The notes: generated by a model not told the origin, from the letters alone. Numbered from the stretch's first letter, positions 31,465 to 40,376 are shown. The stretch is DNA of 44,302 nucleotides from Xenophilus sp. L33 (GCF_009765735.1 NZ_LMUW01000004.1:1-44302), one strand, 5' to 3'. Numbers and translations: made by a program.

Positions 31465-32553
31465 ATGACCCTCTCGACACCCCCGGCCGCCCTCGGCCGC
31501 ATCCGCGCCGACGTGCAGTCGATGCACGCCTACGCGGTGCAGGACTCCCGCGGCCTGATCAAGCTCGACGCGATGGAGAACCCGCATCGCCTGCCGCCGG
31601 CGCTGCAGGCCGCGCTGGGCGAGCGCCTGGGCGCGCTGGCGCTGAACCGCTATCCCGGCGACCGCACCGCCGACCTGCAGCGCGCGCTGGCCGCGCATGC
31701 CGGCATGCCCGAAGGCTTCGCGCTCATGCTGGGCAACGGCTCCGACGAGCTGATCTCGCTGCTGGCGATGGCCTGCGACCTGCCGGGCGCCGCGATCCTC
31801 GCGCCGCTGCCCGGTTTCGTGATGTACGCCATGAGCGCCCAGCTGCAGGGCCTGCGCTTCGTCGGGGTGCCGCTGACCGCCGACTTCGAGCTCGACCTCG
31901 ATGCCATGCTGGCGGCGATCGAGCGCGAGCGCCCGGCCATCGTCTACCTGGCCTACCCGAACAACCCGACCGCCAACCTCTGGGACGACGCCGCGATCGA
32001 GCGCATCGTCGAGGCCCAAGGCGCGCAGGGCGGCCTGGTGGTCATCGACGAGGCCTACCAGCCCTTCGCCGGCCGCAGCTACATCGACCGCGTCGCCCGC
32101 CACGGCCACGTGCTCCTGATGCGCACCTTGAGCAAGTTCGGCCTGGCCGGCGTCCGCCTCGGCTACCTGATGGGCCCTGCGGCCCTGATCGCCGAGGTCG
32201 ACAAGCTCCGCCCGCCCTACAACATCAGCGTGCTGAACTGCGAATGCGCGCTGTTCGCGCTGGAGCATGCCGAGGTGTTCGCCGAACAGGCCGCCGACAT
32301 CCGGCGCGAGCGGGCGCGGCTCTTCGAGGGGCTGGCCCGGCTGCCGGGCGTGAAGACCTGGCCGAGCGAGGCCAACATGATCCTGGTCCGGGTGCCGGAC
32401 GCGGGCCGCGCCTTCGACGGGATGCGCGAGCGCGGGGTGCTGGTCAAGAACGTTTCTAAAATGCACCCATTGCTCGCGAACTGCCTGCGCCTGACCGTCG
32501 GAACCGCCGACGAGAACACGCGGATGCTCGCCGCCCTCGAAGCCTCGCTATGA
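31465..32553 (+). CDS. hisC: Histidinol-phosphate aminotransferase
   Basis: A 362-residue class II PLP aminotransferase converting imidazole acetol phosphate plus glutamate to histidinol phosphate. The cofactor lysine is K224 in [32 protein letters not shown] and DEAYQPF are the expected phosphate- and PLP-contact motifs, and the C-terminal [11 protein letters not shown] binds the substrate carboxylate-equivalent. Near the end, codons 331-334 (GTT TCT AAA ATG) are unusually AT-rich for this genome. The stop overlaps hisB in ATGA. Confidence 0.95.
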   Translation: MTLSTPPAALGRIRADVQSMHAYAVQDSRGLIKLDAMENPHRLPPALQAALGERLGALALNRYPGDRTADLQRALAAHAGMPEGFALMLGNGSDELISLLAMACDLPGAAILAPLPGFVMYAMSAQLQGLRFVGVPLTADFELDLDAMLAAIERERPAIVYLAYPNNPTANLWDDAAIERIVEAQGAQGGLVVIDEAYQPFAGRSYIDRVARHGHVLLMRTLSKFGLAGVRLGYLMGPAALIAEVDKLRPPYNISVLNCECALFALEHAEVFAEQAADIRRERARLFEGLARLPGVKTWPSEANMILVRVPDAGRAFDGMRERGVLVKNVSKMHPLLANCLRLTVGTADENTRMLAALEASL

Positions 32554-33185
32554 ACACACCCATCGCTCCCGCCGAAGTCACCGCCGCCGCCGCCGGCGCG
32601 CGCACCGCGTCGGTCGAGCGCAACACCGCCGAAACCAAGATCAAGGTCAGCGTCAACCTCGACGGCACCGGCCGCGCCAGGCTCTCGACCGGCATCGGCT
32701 TCTTCGACCACATGCTCGACCAGATCGCCCGCCACGGCCTGATCGACCTCGAGATCGACTGCCAGGGCGACCTGCACATCGACGGCCACCACACGGTGGA
32801 GGACGTCGGCATCACGCTCGGCCAGGCGGTGGCCAAGGCGGTCGGCGACAAGAAGGGCATCCGCCGCTACGGCCACGCCTACGTGCCGCTCGACGAGGCG
32901 CTCAGCCGGGTGGTGATCGACTTCTCCGGCCGGCCCGGCCTGGTGATGCACGTGCCTTTCACCAGCGGCATGATCGGCGGCTTCGACAGCCAGCTGACCT
33001 ACGAGTTCTTCCAGGGCTTCGTGAACCACGCCTTCGTCACGGTGCACATCGACAACCTCAAGGGCGTCAATGCGCACCACCAGTGCGAGACCGTGTTCAA
33101 GGCCTTCGCCCGCGCGCTGCGCGGCGCGCTGGAGCTCGATCCGCGCTCGGCGGGCGTGATTCCCTCGACCAAGGGGTCGCTCTGA
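32550..33185 (+). CDS. hisB: Imidazoleglycerol-phosphate dehydratase
   Basis: A 211-residue monofunctional dehydratase, without the N-terminal phosphatase domain of the enterobacterial fusion. Metal-binding repeats are visible as [33 protein letters not shown], and later [17 protein letters not shown]. The first 20 residues are Ala-rich and poorly conserved. A separate histidinol phosphatase is therefore needed; none is in the window. The start overlaps hisC, and the TGA overlaps a CTG that appears to start hisH. Confidence 0.95.
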   Translation: MNTPIAPAEVTAAAAGARTASVERNTAETKIKVSVNLDGTGRARLSTGIGFFDHMLDQIARHGLIDLEIDCQGDLHIDGHHTVEDVGITLGQAVAKAVGDKKGIRRYGHAYVPLDEALSRVVIDFSGRPGLVMHVPFTSGMIGGFDSQLTYEFFQGFVNHAFVTVHIDNLKGVNAHHQCETVFKAFARALRGALELDPRSAGVIPSTKGSL

Positions 33186-33838
33186 GCCGTACCGCCAACA
33201 CCGTCGCCGTCGTCGACTACGGCATGGGCAACCTGCGCTCGGTGTCGCAGGCGGTCCAGCATGCGGCCGACCAGGTCGGGGTCGAGGTGTTCGTCACCTC
33301 GGACCCCGAAACGGTGCGCCGCGCCACCCGCGTGGTGCTGCCGGGGCAGGGCGCGATGCCCGATTGCATGCGCGAGCTGGCGGATTCCGGCCTGCTCGAA
33401 TCGGTGCTCGAGGCCGCGGCCAGCAAGCCGCTCTTCGGCGTCTGCGTCGGCATGCAGATGCTGCTGTCGCGCAGCGACGAAGGCCCGACCGACGGCCTCG
33501 GCCTGATCCCCGGCATGGTGCACAAGTTCGAGCTGGCCGGCCGGCTGCAGCCCGACGGCAGCCGCTTCAAGGTGCCGCAGATGGGCTGGAACCAGGTGCG
33601 CCAGGTCCGCCCGCATCCGGTCTGGCAGGGCGTGCCGGATGAGAGCTACTTCTATTTCGTCCACAGCTTCTACGCCCGGCCGGCCGATGCGGCCCACAGC
33701 GCCGGCGAGGCGGACTACGGCGAGCGCTTTACCGCCGCGCTCGCACGCGATAACATTTTTGCCACCCAGTTCCACCCGGAGAAGAGTGCGGACCACGGGC
33801 TGCAGCTTTATCGAAATTTCCTCCACTGGAATCCCTGA
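33182..33838 (+). CDS. hisH: Imidazole glycerol phosphate synthase glutaminase subunit, CTG start
   Basis: A 218-residue triad glutaminase feeding ammonia to HisF. The nucleophile is Cys88 in GVCVGMQ; His198 and Glu200 in QFHPEKS complete the triad. Homology begins at [13 protein letters not shown], so the start must be just before it. No ATG, GTG or TTG is in frame there; the first usable codon is CTG 33182, five bases after a strong AAGGGG Shine-Dalgarno and overlapping the hisB stop as CTGA. Starting at the ATG inside YGMGN would delete the first strand. Near the end, GAT AAC ATT TTT is an AT-rich codon run. Confidence 0.93.
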   Translation: MSRTANTVAVVDYGMGNLRSVSQAVQHAADQVGVEVFVTSDPETVRRATRVVLPGQGAMPDCMRELADSGLLESVLEAAASKPLFGVCVGMQMLLSRSDEGPTDGLGLIPGMVHKFELAGRLQPDGSRFKVPQMGWNQVRQVRPHPVWQGVPDESYFYFVHSFYARPADAAHSAGEADYGERFTAALARDNIFATQFHPEKSADHGLQLYRNFLHWNP

Positions 33839-33936
33839 CTCAGTGAATCCATCCGTTGTGCCAGCCGTCGCCGCGCCCGCAGCGTGCGCCGGAACCTGAG
33901 TACGATCCGCACCTTCCCCCCAACCCCTGTCGACCC

Positions 33937-33956
33937 GATTCGGTTCCCCGCGAATC
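33937..33956. repeat. Small inverted repeat in the hisH-hisA spacer
   Basis: GATTCG (33937-33942) and CGAATC (33951-33956) are perfect arms with an 8-base spacer, 29 bases before the hisA ATG. The 147-base spacer 33839-33985 is the only large gap between plus-strand his genes that follow one another directly (hisC-hisB-hisH-hisA), and it holds no gene. The repeat may be chance or a leader hairpin. Confidence 0.25.
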
Positions 33957-33985
33957 CCCCTTCGTTTCTCACGCAATCCCGCACC

Positions 33986-34732
33986 ATGCTCCTCATCCCC
34001 GCGATCGATCTCAAGGACGGCCATTGCGTCCGCCTCAAGCAAGGCGACATGGATCAGTCGACCACGTTCAGCGAAGACCCGGCCGCCATGGCGCGCAAGT
34101 GGCTGGCGGCGGGAGCCCGGCGACTGCACCTGGTCGACCTGAACGGCGCCTTCGCCGGCAAGCCGCAGAACCACGCGGCGATCAAGTCGATCCTGCGCGC
34201 GGTCGGCGACGAGATCCCGGTGCAGCTGGGCGGCGGCATCCGCGACCTCGACACCATCGAGCGCTACATCGACGACGGCCTGCGCTACGTGATCATCGGC
34301 ACCGCCGCGGTCAAGAACCCGGGCTTCCTGAAGGACGCCTGCAGTGCCTTCGGCGGTCACATCATCGTCGGCCTCGACGCCAAGGACGGCAAGGTCGCCA
34401 CCGACGGCTGGAGCAAGCTGACCGGGCACGAAGTCGTCGACATGGGCAAGAAGTTCGAGGACTACGGCGTCGAGTCGATCATCTACACCGACATCGGCCG
34501 CGACGGCATGCTCTCGGGCGTCAACATCGAGGCGACCGTCAAGCTGGCGCAGGCGCTGACCATCCCGGTGATCGCCTCGGGCGGTTTGTCCAACATGGCC
34601 GACATCGAGAAGCTCTGCGCGGTCGAATCCGACGGCATCGAGGGCGTCATCTGCGGCCGCGCCATCTACTCGGGCGACCTCGACTTCACCGCCGCCCAGG
34701 CGCGCGCGGACGAGCTGGCCGACCCGGCCTGA
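33986..34732 (+). CDS. hisA: ProFAR isomerase
   Basis: A 248-residue TIM-barrel isomerase (1-(5-phosphoribosyl)-5-[(5-phosphoribosylamino)methylideneamino]imidazole-4-carboxamide isomerase). The catalytic Asp8 is in [12 protein letters not shown] and Asp131 in [11 protein letters not shown]; phosphate sites are LGGGIRD, TAAVKNP and IASGGLSN. The start is ATG 33986, where the barrel begins, despite a frame open 34 codons upstream and no visible Shine-Dalgarno. Downstream the operon is broken by a convergent transporter cassette. Confidence 0.95.
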   Translation: MLLIPAIDLKDGHCVRLKQGDMDQSTTFSEDPAAMARKWLAAGARRLHLVDLNGAFAGKPQNHAAIKSILRAVGDEIPVQLGGGIRDLDTIERYIDDGLRYVIIGTAAVKNPGFLKDACSAFGGHIIVGLDAKDGKVATDGWSKLTGHEVVDMGKKFEDYGVESIIYTDIGRDGMLSGVNIEATVKLAQALTIPVIASGGLSNMADIEKLCAVESDGIEGVICGRAIYSGDLDFTAAQARADELADPA

Positions 34733-34748
34733 AACAGCGCGCCGCCCG

Positions 34749-35690
34749 CTATTCGGGCTTGACCGACATCGTCTGGATGATGGTGTCCAGCTGGGCGCTC
34801 ATCGGCAGGTCGATGCTGGTGCCCGATGGCAGCTTGCTCAGGAACCAGCGTTCGTACTGCCGGCCGATCTCGCCGTCGGCCGCCAGCGACTGGAAGGTGT
34901 CGTTCACCACCTGCGCCATCTGCGGATCGCCCTTCCTGAACATCACGCCGTACGGGTCGTAGGACAGGAAGTCGCCGATCACCTGGTAGTCGGACGCGTG
35001 CTGGTCGCCGCCGCGGTCCTGCGCGATGAGGCCGTAGAGCAGCACGTCGTCGGTGGCGAAGGCTTCGGCCTTGCCCGACTTCACCAGCCCGAACGATTCC
35101 GCATGGTCGGCCGACACCAGCAGGTTGAGGTCGAGCTTGAACTTCTCCGACAGCTCGCGCATCGTCTTCTCGTTGGTGGTGCCGCGGGTGACCGCCACCG
35201 TCTTGCCCTGCAGGTCGCGGAAGGACTTGATCGGCGAATCCTTCTTCACCAGCAGCTTGGTGCCCGAGACGAACATGGTCGGCGAGAAGGCGACCCGCTT
35301 CTGCCGCTCCAGGTTGCTGGTGGTCGAGCCGCACTCGAGGTCGACCTGGCCGCTGGCCACCGCGTCGACCCGCGATTCGGCGGTCACCGGCACCCATTTC
35401 GTGGCCAGCGTCTTGTGCACTGCCTCGCCCATGGCGTCGACCAGCGCCTTGCACAGCTCGATCGAATAGCCGATCGGCTCGTTGCGCGCCGACAGGTACG
35501 AGAAGGGCACCGACGACTCGCGGTAGCCGACCACCACGGTGCCGCTGTCGCGCACCTTGGCCAGGGTGCCGGTCAGAGCGGCCGACGTCGACGGCGTCGG
35601 GTCGGACTGGGCCGCGGCGGGCGCCGCCACACCCAGCAGCAGCGCCGCGCACCCGAAGGCCGAAGCCAGGCGCAGGAATGGCAGCCTCAT
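34749..35690 (-). CDS. GltI-type glutamate/aspartate-binding periplasmic protein
   Basis: A 313-residue cluster 3 solute-binding protein with a signal peptide ending in AAA before residue 28. It tracks E. coli GltI closely: VVGYRESSVPFSYLS, the Arg-containing binding residues, DLECGSTTSNLERQKRVAFS, VTRGTTNEKTM, and FATDDVLLYGLIA. It should bind L-glutamate or L-aspartate. The ATG follows the symporter stop by 9 bases on the same strand. No ABC permease or ATPase of this family is beside it; the nearest ABC genes belong to other systems. It converges with hisA across 16 bases. Confidence 0.9.
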   Translation of the reverse strand: MRLPFLRLASAFGCAALLLGVAAPAAAQSDPTPSTSAALTGTLAKVRDSGTVVVGYRESSVPFSYLSARNEPIGYSIELCKALVDAMGEAVHKTLATKWVPVTAESRVDAVASGQVDLECGSTTSNLERQKRVAFSPTMFVSGTKLLVKKDSPIKSFRDLQGKTVAVTRGTTNEKTMRELSEKFKLDLNLLVSADHAESFGLVKSGKAEAFATDDVLLYGLIAQDRGGDQHASDYQVIGDFLSYDPYGVMFRKGDPQMAQVVNDTFQSLAADGEIGRQYERWFLSKLPSGTSIDLPMSAQLDTIIQTMSVKPE

Positions 35691-35699
35691 GCAAGCACC

Positions 35700-37007
35700 T
35701 CAGGCATGCGCCGGATGGGCCAGGCTGGCGGCCGCTTCCTCGTCCATGCTGCGCGCATTGGCCGCGGCGTCGTTGACCGACAGCAGCTCGCCTTCCCATT
35801 TGGCGACCACCGCGGTGGCGATCGAGTTGCCGACCGCGTTGGTGGCCGAGCGGCCCATGTCGAGGAAGGTGTCGACGCCCAGGATCAGCAGCAGGCCGGC
35901 CTCCGGGATGTTGAAGTGGTTGAGCGTCGCCGCGATCACCACCAGCGAGGCCCGCGGCACGCCGGCCATGCCCTTGGAGGTGAGCATCAGGATCAGCAAC
36001 ATCGTGATCTGCGTGCTGATCGGCATGTGGATGTCGTAGGCCTGGGCGATGAAGAGCACCGCGAAGGTGCAATACATCATCGAGCCGTCCAGGTTGAAGG
36101 AGTAGCCCATCGGCATCACGAAGCTGGAGATCTTGCGCTTGACCCCGAAGCGGTCGAGCGCGATCAGGATCTTCGGATAGGCCGCTTCCGAGCTGGCGGT
36201 GGCGAAGGACAGCAGGAAGGGCTCGCGGATCAGCTTCAGGAGCAGCAGCACCCGCGGCCCGAGGAAGATGAAGCCGGCCAGGCTCAGGATGACCCAGAGC
36301 AGGAAGAGGCTCAGGTAGAAGCTGCCCATGAAGACCGCGAACTTCATCAGGATGCCCAGCCCGTTGACCGCCACCGTGGCGGCCATGGCGGCCAGCACCG
36401 CCAGCGGCGCCAGCTTCATCACGTAGCCGGTGATCTTCAGCATGGCGTGCGACAGTTCGTCGATCGCGTTGACCAGCGTGCGGGCCTTCTCGCCGAGCGA
36501 GGCCAGCGCGACGCCGAAGAACATCGAGAAGACGACGATCTGCAGGATCTCGTTGTCGGCCATGGCCTCGACGAAGGACTTCGGCACCACGTGGCTGACG
36601 AAGTCCTTGAGCGTGAACTTGGAGGTCGCGAGGTTGGCCGAGGAGCCGATGTCCGGCAGCGGCAGCCCGAGGTTGTGGCCCGGCTCCAGCAGGTTGGCCA
36701 TGACCAGGCCCAGGATCAGCGAGATGAGCGAGGCGGTGATGAACCAGCCCAGCGCCTTGCCGAACACCCGACCGACCGAGGCCGCGTCACCCATGTGCGC
36801 GATGCCGACCACCAGGGTCGAGAACACCAGCGGCCCGATCAGCATCTTGATGAGCCGCAGGAACACGTCCGACATGATCGAGATGTAGCCGGCGACCTCG
36901 GCCGCGCTCTTCTTGTCCGGGAAATTGATGAAGACCATGTAGCCGATCGCGATGCCGATCAGCATCGCGATCAGGATCCAGGCGGCGGGCGGCAATTTCC
37001 TTCTCAT
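35700..37007 (-). CDS. GltP-type dicarboxylate/acidic amino acid symporter (DAACS family)
   Basis: A 435-residue inner-membrane secondary transporter with eight helices and two hairpins. HP1 ends in TASSEAAYP, TM7 carries SFNLDGSMMY (303-312), HP2 starts at KGMAGVPRAS, and TM8 has GVDTFLDMGRSATN. In TM8, D379, D383, R386 and N390 align with GltPh D390, D394, R397 and N401. D394 contacts the substrate amino group and is replaced in the C4-dicarboxylate carrier DctA, so glutamate/aspartate is favoured over succinate. AGGAG lies 7 bases before the ATG. It is the first gene of a two-gene operon with the binding protein. Confidence 0.9.
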   Translation of the reverse strand: MRRKLPPAAWILIAMLIGIAIGYMVFINFPDKKSAAEVAGYISIMSDVFLRLIKMLIGPLVFSTLVVGIAHMGDAASVGRVFGKALGWFITASLISLILGLVMANLLEPGHNLGLPLPDIGSSANLATSKFTLKDFVSHVVPKSFVEAMADNEILQIVVFSMFFGVALASLGEKARTLVNAIDELSHAMLKITGYVMKLAPLAVLAAMAATVAVNGLGILMKFAVFMGSFYLSLFLLWVILSLAGFIFLGPRVLLLLKLIREPFLLSFATASSEAAYPKILIALDRFGVKRKISSFVMPMGYSFNLDGSMMYCTFAVLFIAQAYDIHMPISTQITMLLILMLTSKGMAGVPRASLVVIAATLNHFNIPEAGLLLILGVDTFLDMGRSATNAVGNSIATAVVAKWEGELLSVNDAAANARSMDEEAAASLAHPAHA

Positions 37008-37075
37008 GGGAGCTCCTAGTCGGTTTTATGGTCTTCTCCGGCGGGCGCCCGGCAACGGGCTCCGCTTCCTTGGGA

Positions 37076-37091
37076 GATTTCAAGCGAAATC
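37076..37091. promoter_or_regulatory. Palindrome in the symporter-mutarotase divergent spacer
   Basis: GATTTC-AAGC-GAAATC is a perfect inverted repeat with 6-base arms, 69 bases upstream of the symporter start and 53 bases upstream of the mutarotase start. Another strict palindrome, CGGGCGCCCG, lies nearer the symporter. It is a plausible operator for a divergent regulator; none is encoded nearby. Confidence 0.4.
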
Positions 37092-37124
37092 CGCGCCATC
37101 TGCAAATACATTCCGGACACAGTG

Positions 37125-37141
37125 CCGATATCTAGAATCGG
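37125..37141 (+). promoter_or_regulatory. Leaderless promoter -10 box flanked by inverted arms
   Basis: TAGAAT (37133-37138) ends 6 bases before the mutarotase ATG at 37145, so transcription should begin at the A of the start codon. CCGAT (37125-37129) and ATCGG (37137-37141) form inverted arms around the box, which a bound repressor could mask. The -35 (TTCCGG, 16-base spacing) is weak. Confidence 0.5.
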
Positions 37142-37144
37142 TCC

Positions 37145-37984
37145 ATGACCTACCAAGCTCTCGACTTCCGCGGCCAGCCCGCGGTCCGGCTGGCGCCGGC
37201 CGGCGGCGGCAGCGTCACCGTGGCCCTGCACGGCGGCCAGTTGCTCTCCTGGATCGACGCCGCCGGCGTCGAGCGGCTGTACCTCAGCCCGAGCGCCAAG
37301 TTCGACGGCAAGACCGCGATCCGCGGCGGCGTGCCGGTCTGCTGGCCGCAGTTCAACCAGCGCGGCCCGCTGCCCAAGCACGGCTTCGCCCGCAATGCCC
37401 AATGGCAGGTCGAGCCGGCCGACGCCGCCAGGCCCGACACGGTCGCCCTGGTGCTCGCCGACAACGAGGCGACCCGCGCCCTCTGGCCGCACGCCTTCCG
37501 GGCCCGGCTGGCGGTGACCCTGGCGCCGAAGGCGCTGCACATCGAGCTCGCGATCGACAACCCCGGCACCGAGCCCTTCTCGTTCACCGCCGCGCTGCAC
37601 AACTACCTGCGGGTGGACGAGGTCACCGCGGTGCGGCTCGAAGGCCTCCAGGGCGCGCAGCGCTGGGATTCGCTGCTGGACCTGCGCGAGGTCGAAAGCG
37701 CCGAGGTGCCGGCCTTCGGCGTCGAATTCGACAGCGTCTTCGCCGCGCCCGCCCATCCGCTGCGGCTGGTGCAGCCCTCGGGCACGCTCGAGGTCACGCA
37801 AAGCCCCAGCTGCACCGAGACCGTAGTCTGGAACCCGGGCCCGGTGCTGGGCGCCAAGTTCGACGACATGCCGGCCGACGGCTGGCGCCAGATGCTTTGC
37901 GTCGAGGCCGCCCACATCGACGAGCCGGTCGAGCTGGCCGGCGGCGGCCGCTGGCAGGCTTGGCAGAATCTGGCCGTCCTCTGA
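37145..37984 (+). CDS. D-hexose-6-phosphate mutarotase (YeaD-like aldose epimerase)
   Basis: A 279-residue galactose-mutarotase-fold enzyme expected to interconvert the anomers of glucose-6-phosphate-type sugars. The N-terminal [24 protein letters not shown] holds the Arg/His sugar-phosphate and catalytic residues, and the C-terminal MLCVEAAHI supplies the catalytic Glu. The length fits YeaD (about 290). It is divergent from the symporter and precedes hisF by 19 bases, so hisF may depend on its promoter. There is no Shine-Dalgarno; the mRNA is predicted to be leaderless. Confidence 0.88.
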   Translation: MTYQALDFRGQPAVRLAPAGGGSVTVALHGGQLLSWIDAAGVERLYLSPSAKFDGKTAIRGGVPVCWPQFNQRGPLPKHGFARNAQWQVEPADAARPDTVALVLADNEATRALWPHAFRARLAVTLAPKALHIELAIDNPGTEPFSFTAALHNYLRVDEVTAVRLEGLQGAQRWDSLLDLREVESAEVPAFGVEFDSVFAAPAHPLRLVQPSGTLEVTQSPSCTETVVWNPGPVLGAKFDDMPADGWRQMLCVEAAHIDEPVELAGGGRWQAWQNLAVL

Positions 37985-38003
37985 TTCCCCAACAAGCTTC
38001 TTC

Positions 38004-38783
38004 ATGCTCGCCAAACGCATCATTCCCTGCCTCGACGTGACCGGCGGCCGCGTCGTCAAGGGCGTCAACTTCGTCGAGCTGCGCGATGCCGGCGACCCGG
38101 TCGAGATCGCCGCCCGCTACAACGCCCAGGGCGCCGACGAGCTGACCTTCCTCGACATCACCGCCACCAGCGACGGCCGCGACCTGATCCTGCCGATCAT
38201 CGAGGCGGTGGCCTCGCAGGTCTTCATCCCGCTGACGGTCGGCGGCGGCGTGCGCACCGTGGCCGACGTGCGCCGGCTGCTCAATGCCGGCGCCGACAAG
38301 ACCAGCTTCAACTCCGCCGCAATCGCCGATCCGCAGGTCATCGAGGACGCCTCGCAGAAATATGGCGCGCAGTGCATCGTGGTCGCGATCGACGCCAAGC
38401 GCCGCAGCCCCGAGGACGCCGCCAGCCGCGGCGCCGGCTGGGACGTCTACAGCCACGGCGGGCGCAAGAACACCGGCCTCGACGCGGTGCAATGGGCGGT
38501 CGAGATGGCCCGCCGCGGCGCCGGCGAGATCCTCCTGACCAGCATGGACCGCGACGGCACCAAGAGCGGTTTCGACCTGGCGCTGACCCGCGCGGTGAGC
38601 GACGCGGTCGGCGTGCCGGTGATCGCCTCCGGCGGCGTCGGCAGCCTGGAGCACCTGGCCGACGGCATCCAGACCGGCGGCGCCGACGCGGTGCTGGCGG
38701 CCAGCATCTTCCACTACGGCGAATTCACCGTCGGCCAGGCCAAGGCGCAGATGGCCGCCCGCGGCATCCCCGTAAGGCTTTGA
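38004..38783 (+). CDS. hisF: Imidazole glycerol phosphate synthase cyclase subunit
   Basis: A 259-residue TIM-barrel cyclase that joins ammonia from HisH to PRFAR, giving IGP and AICAR. The canonical catalytic Asp11 ([16 protein letters not shown]) and Asp130 (VAIDAKRR) are present, with phosphate loops VGGGVRT and IASGGVGS. It is separated from hisA by 3.3 kb of unrelated genes and from the mutarotase by 19 bases. It ends 21 bases before hisI. Confidence 0.96.
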   Translation: MLAKRIIPCLDVTGGRVVKGVNFVELRDAGDPVEIAARYNAQGADELTFLDITATSDGRDLILPIIEAVASQVFIPLTVGGGVRTVADVRRLLNAGADKTSFNSAAIADPQVIEDASQKYGAQCIVVAIDAKRRSPEDAASRGAGWDVYSHGGRKNTGLDAVQWAVEMARRGAGEILLTSMDRDGTKSGFDLALTRAVSDAVGVPVIASGGVGSLEHLADGIQTGGADAVLAASIFHYGEFTVGQAKAQMAARGIPVRL

Positions 38784-38792
38784 CCTTTGACC

Positions 38793-38798
38793 GACAAT
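38793..38798 (+). promoter_or_regulatory. -10-like box before hisI
   Basis: GACAAT ends 6 bases before the hisI ATG at 38805, the same spacing as the mutarotase gene. It may allow leaderless hisI transcription in addition to read-through from hisF. Confidence 0.3.
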
Positions 38799-38804
38799 GC
38801 CGCG

Positions 38805-39203
38805 ATGAATTGGCTCGATGAAGTGAAGTGGGACGCGAACGGCCTGGTGCCCGCGATCGCACAGGAACAAGGCAGCAACGACGTCCTGATGTTCGCCTGG
38901 ATGGACCGTGAAGCGCTGGCCCGGACGGCCGAGACCGGCCGCGCCGTCTATTTCAGCCGCTCGCGGCAGAAGCTCTGGGCCAAGGGCGAGGAATCCGGCC
39001 ACATCCAGCAGGTGCACGAGATCCGCATCGACTGCGACAACGACGTGGTGCTGCTGAAAGTCACGCAACTCGGCCACGAGCCCGGCATCGCCTGCCACAC
39101 CGGCCGCCACAGCTGCTTCTTCAGCAAGTACGAAGACGGCCGCTGGGTCGCCGTCGAGCCGGTCCTGAAGGACCCGGCATCGATCTACGCCGCCACGAAA
39201 TGA
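38805..39203 (+). CDS. hisI: Phosphoribosyl-AMP cyclohydrolase
   Basis: A 132-residue zinc- and magnesium-dependent hydrolase opening the adenine ring of [43 protein letters not shown] (Mg and Zn ligands) and [11 protein letters not shown] (Zn Cys pair) are intact. It is not fused to HisE. ATG 38805 is chosen because homology begins at [10 protein letters not shown]; a TTG at 38787 is in frame but adds six poorly conserved residues. The stop overlaps hisE in ATGA. Confidence 0.95.
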   Translation: MNWLDEVKWDANGLVPAIAQEQGSNDVLMFAWMDREALARTAETGRAVYFSRSRQKLWAKGEESGHIQQVHEIRIDCDNDVVLLKVTQLGHEPGIACHTGRHSCFFSKYEDGRWVAVEPVLKDPASIYAATK

Positions 39204-39595
39204 GCATCGACATCCGTACCGAAAGCGGCAATGCCGGCGACGCGCTGGCCCGCCTGGCCGCCGTCATCGAGAGCCGGCTGCCCGCACGCGGCGGCGACCC
39301 CGACAAGAGCTACGTGGCGCGCCTCTTGCAGCGCGGACCCGACGCCTTCCTCAAGAAGATCGGCGAGGAAGCCTGCGAGGTCGTGATGGCGGCCAAGGAC
39401 GCCGACCACGGCGGCGACCGCGCCAAGGTGGTCGCCGAGGTGGCCGACCTGTGGTTCCACTGCATGGTGGCGCTGGCCCATTACGGCCTGGCGCCGGCCG
39501 ACGTGGTGGCCGAGCTGGAGCGCCGGGAAGGCACCAGCGGCATCGAGGAAAAGGCACTTCGCAAGGCCCAGGCCCGCGAGGCCAGCAACGACTGA
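39200..39595 (+). CDS. hisE: Phosphoribosyl-ATP pyrophosphohydrolase
   Basis: A 131-residue all-alpha MazG-like enzyme hydrolysing PR-ATP to PR-AMP, the second histidine step. The metal-binding helix pair is seen in [19 protein letters not shown] and [15 protein letters not shown] (E-ExxE and ExxD motifs). The N-terminus is Ala-rich and the C-terminus Lys/Ala-rich. It is the final his gene, coupled to hisI by a 4-base overlap and followed 9 bases later by a DUF4870 gene. Confidence 0.94.
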   Translation: MSIDIRTESGNAGDALARLAAVIESRLPARGGDPDKSYVARLLQRGPDAFLKKIGEEACEVVMAAKDADHGGDRAKVVAEVADLWFHCMVALAHYGLAPADVVAELERREGTSGIEEKALRKAQAREASND

Positions 39596-39604
39596 GGAGA
39601 CGGC

Positions 39605-39982
39605 ATGAACAACGACATCGTCACGGTCGAGCCCGACGACTCGCTCAAGACCTGGGGCTGGATCAGCTACATCCTGCATCTGGTGGTCGCGGTCGGTGCG
39701 GTGCTGCCGGGCGCGCAGGCCTCGATCGGGCTGCTGCTGATCGCCCTGATCATCGACCTGGTCAAGCGCTCGGACGCGGCCGGCACCTGGCAGGCCTCGC
39801 ACTTCAGCTGGCGCATCCGCACGGTGCTGTGGGCCGGCGTGCTGTACGTGCTGACCTCCTGGCTCTGGCTGCTGTTCTTCGTGCCGGGCTGGATCGCCTG
39901 GGGCCTGATCTCGCTCTGGTTCCTCTATCGCATCGTCAAGGGCATGGTCGGCATGAACGCCGGCCGGCCGATGGAAAGCTGA
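39605..39982 (+). CDS. DUF4870-like membrane protein
   Basis: A 125-residue inner-membrane protein with about three hydrophobic helices (roughly 20-37, 40-50 and 72-112, the last probably a hairpin) between charged ends. SLKTWGWISYILHL and the C-terminal WFLYRIVKGMVGMNAGRPM resemble the DUF4870/YidH-like small membrane family, which has no assigned biochemical role. In Burkholderiales such a gene commonly lies between hisE and the HIT/tat genes. It is separated from the HIT gene by a single base, implying coupling. Confidence 0.75.
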   Translation: MNNDIVTVEPDDSLKTWGWISYILHLVVAVGAVLPGAQASIGLLLIALIIDLVKRSDAAGTWQASHFSWRIRTVLWAGVLYVLTSWLWLLFFVPGWIAWGLISLWFLYRIVKGMVGMNAGRPMES

Positions 39983-39983
39983 C

Positions 39984-40376
39984 ATGACACACGACCCGAA
40001 CTGCATCTTCTGCAAGATCGTCGAAGGCAAGATTCCCTCGCGCAAGGTCTACGAGGACGAGGACGTCTACGGCTTCCACGACATCGCGCCCTGGGCGCCG
40101 GTGCACTTCATGCTGATCCCCAAGCGCCACGTCGCGTCGATGGCCCAGGTCACGACCGACGACGCGGCGGTGCTCGGCAAGATCATGACCCTGGCGCCGA
40201 AGCTGGCCCTGGAGCAGGGCTGCCGGCCGTACCCGGACGGCGGCTTCCGGATCGTGGTCAACACCGGCAGCGACGGCGGCCAGGAAGTCCACCATCTCCA
40301 TGTTCACGTCATGGGCGGCCCACGTCCGTGGTTTCGCGATATCCGTCCCCAGGAACGGCCCTTGCAGGGCGTCTAA
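39984..40376 (+). CDS. HIT family (HINT-like) nucleotide hydrolase
   Basis: A 130-residue cytoplasmic protein of the histidine-triad superfamily, HINT branch, which hydrolyses purine nucleoside phosphoramidates. [20 protein letters not shown] is the N-terminal signature, and the triad HHLHVHV sits near residue 106-112 with the nucleophilic His. The TAA stop forms part of a TAAAAT box that may be the tatA promoter. Confidence 0.93.
   Translation: MTHDPNCIFCKIVEGKIPSRKVYEDEDVYGFHDIAPWAPVHFMLIPKRHVASMAQVTTDDAAVLGKIMTLAPKLALEQGCRPYPDGGFRIVVNTGSDGGQEVHHLHVHVMGGPRPWFRDIRPQERPLQGV

Noticed and set aside
38787..38804. TTG at 38787 as the hisI start.
   Set aside because: It adds six unconserved residues ahead of [10 protein letters not shown], where the family normally begins.
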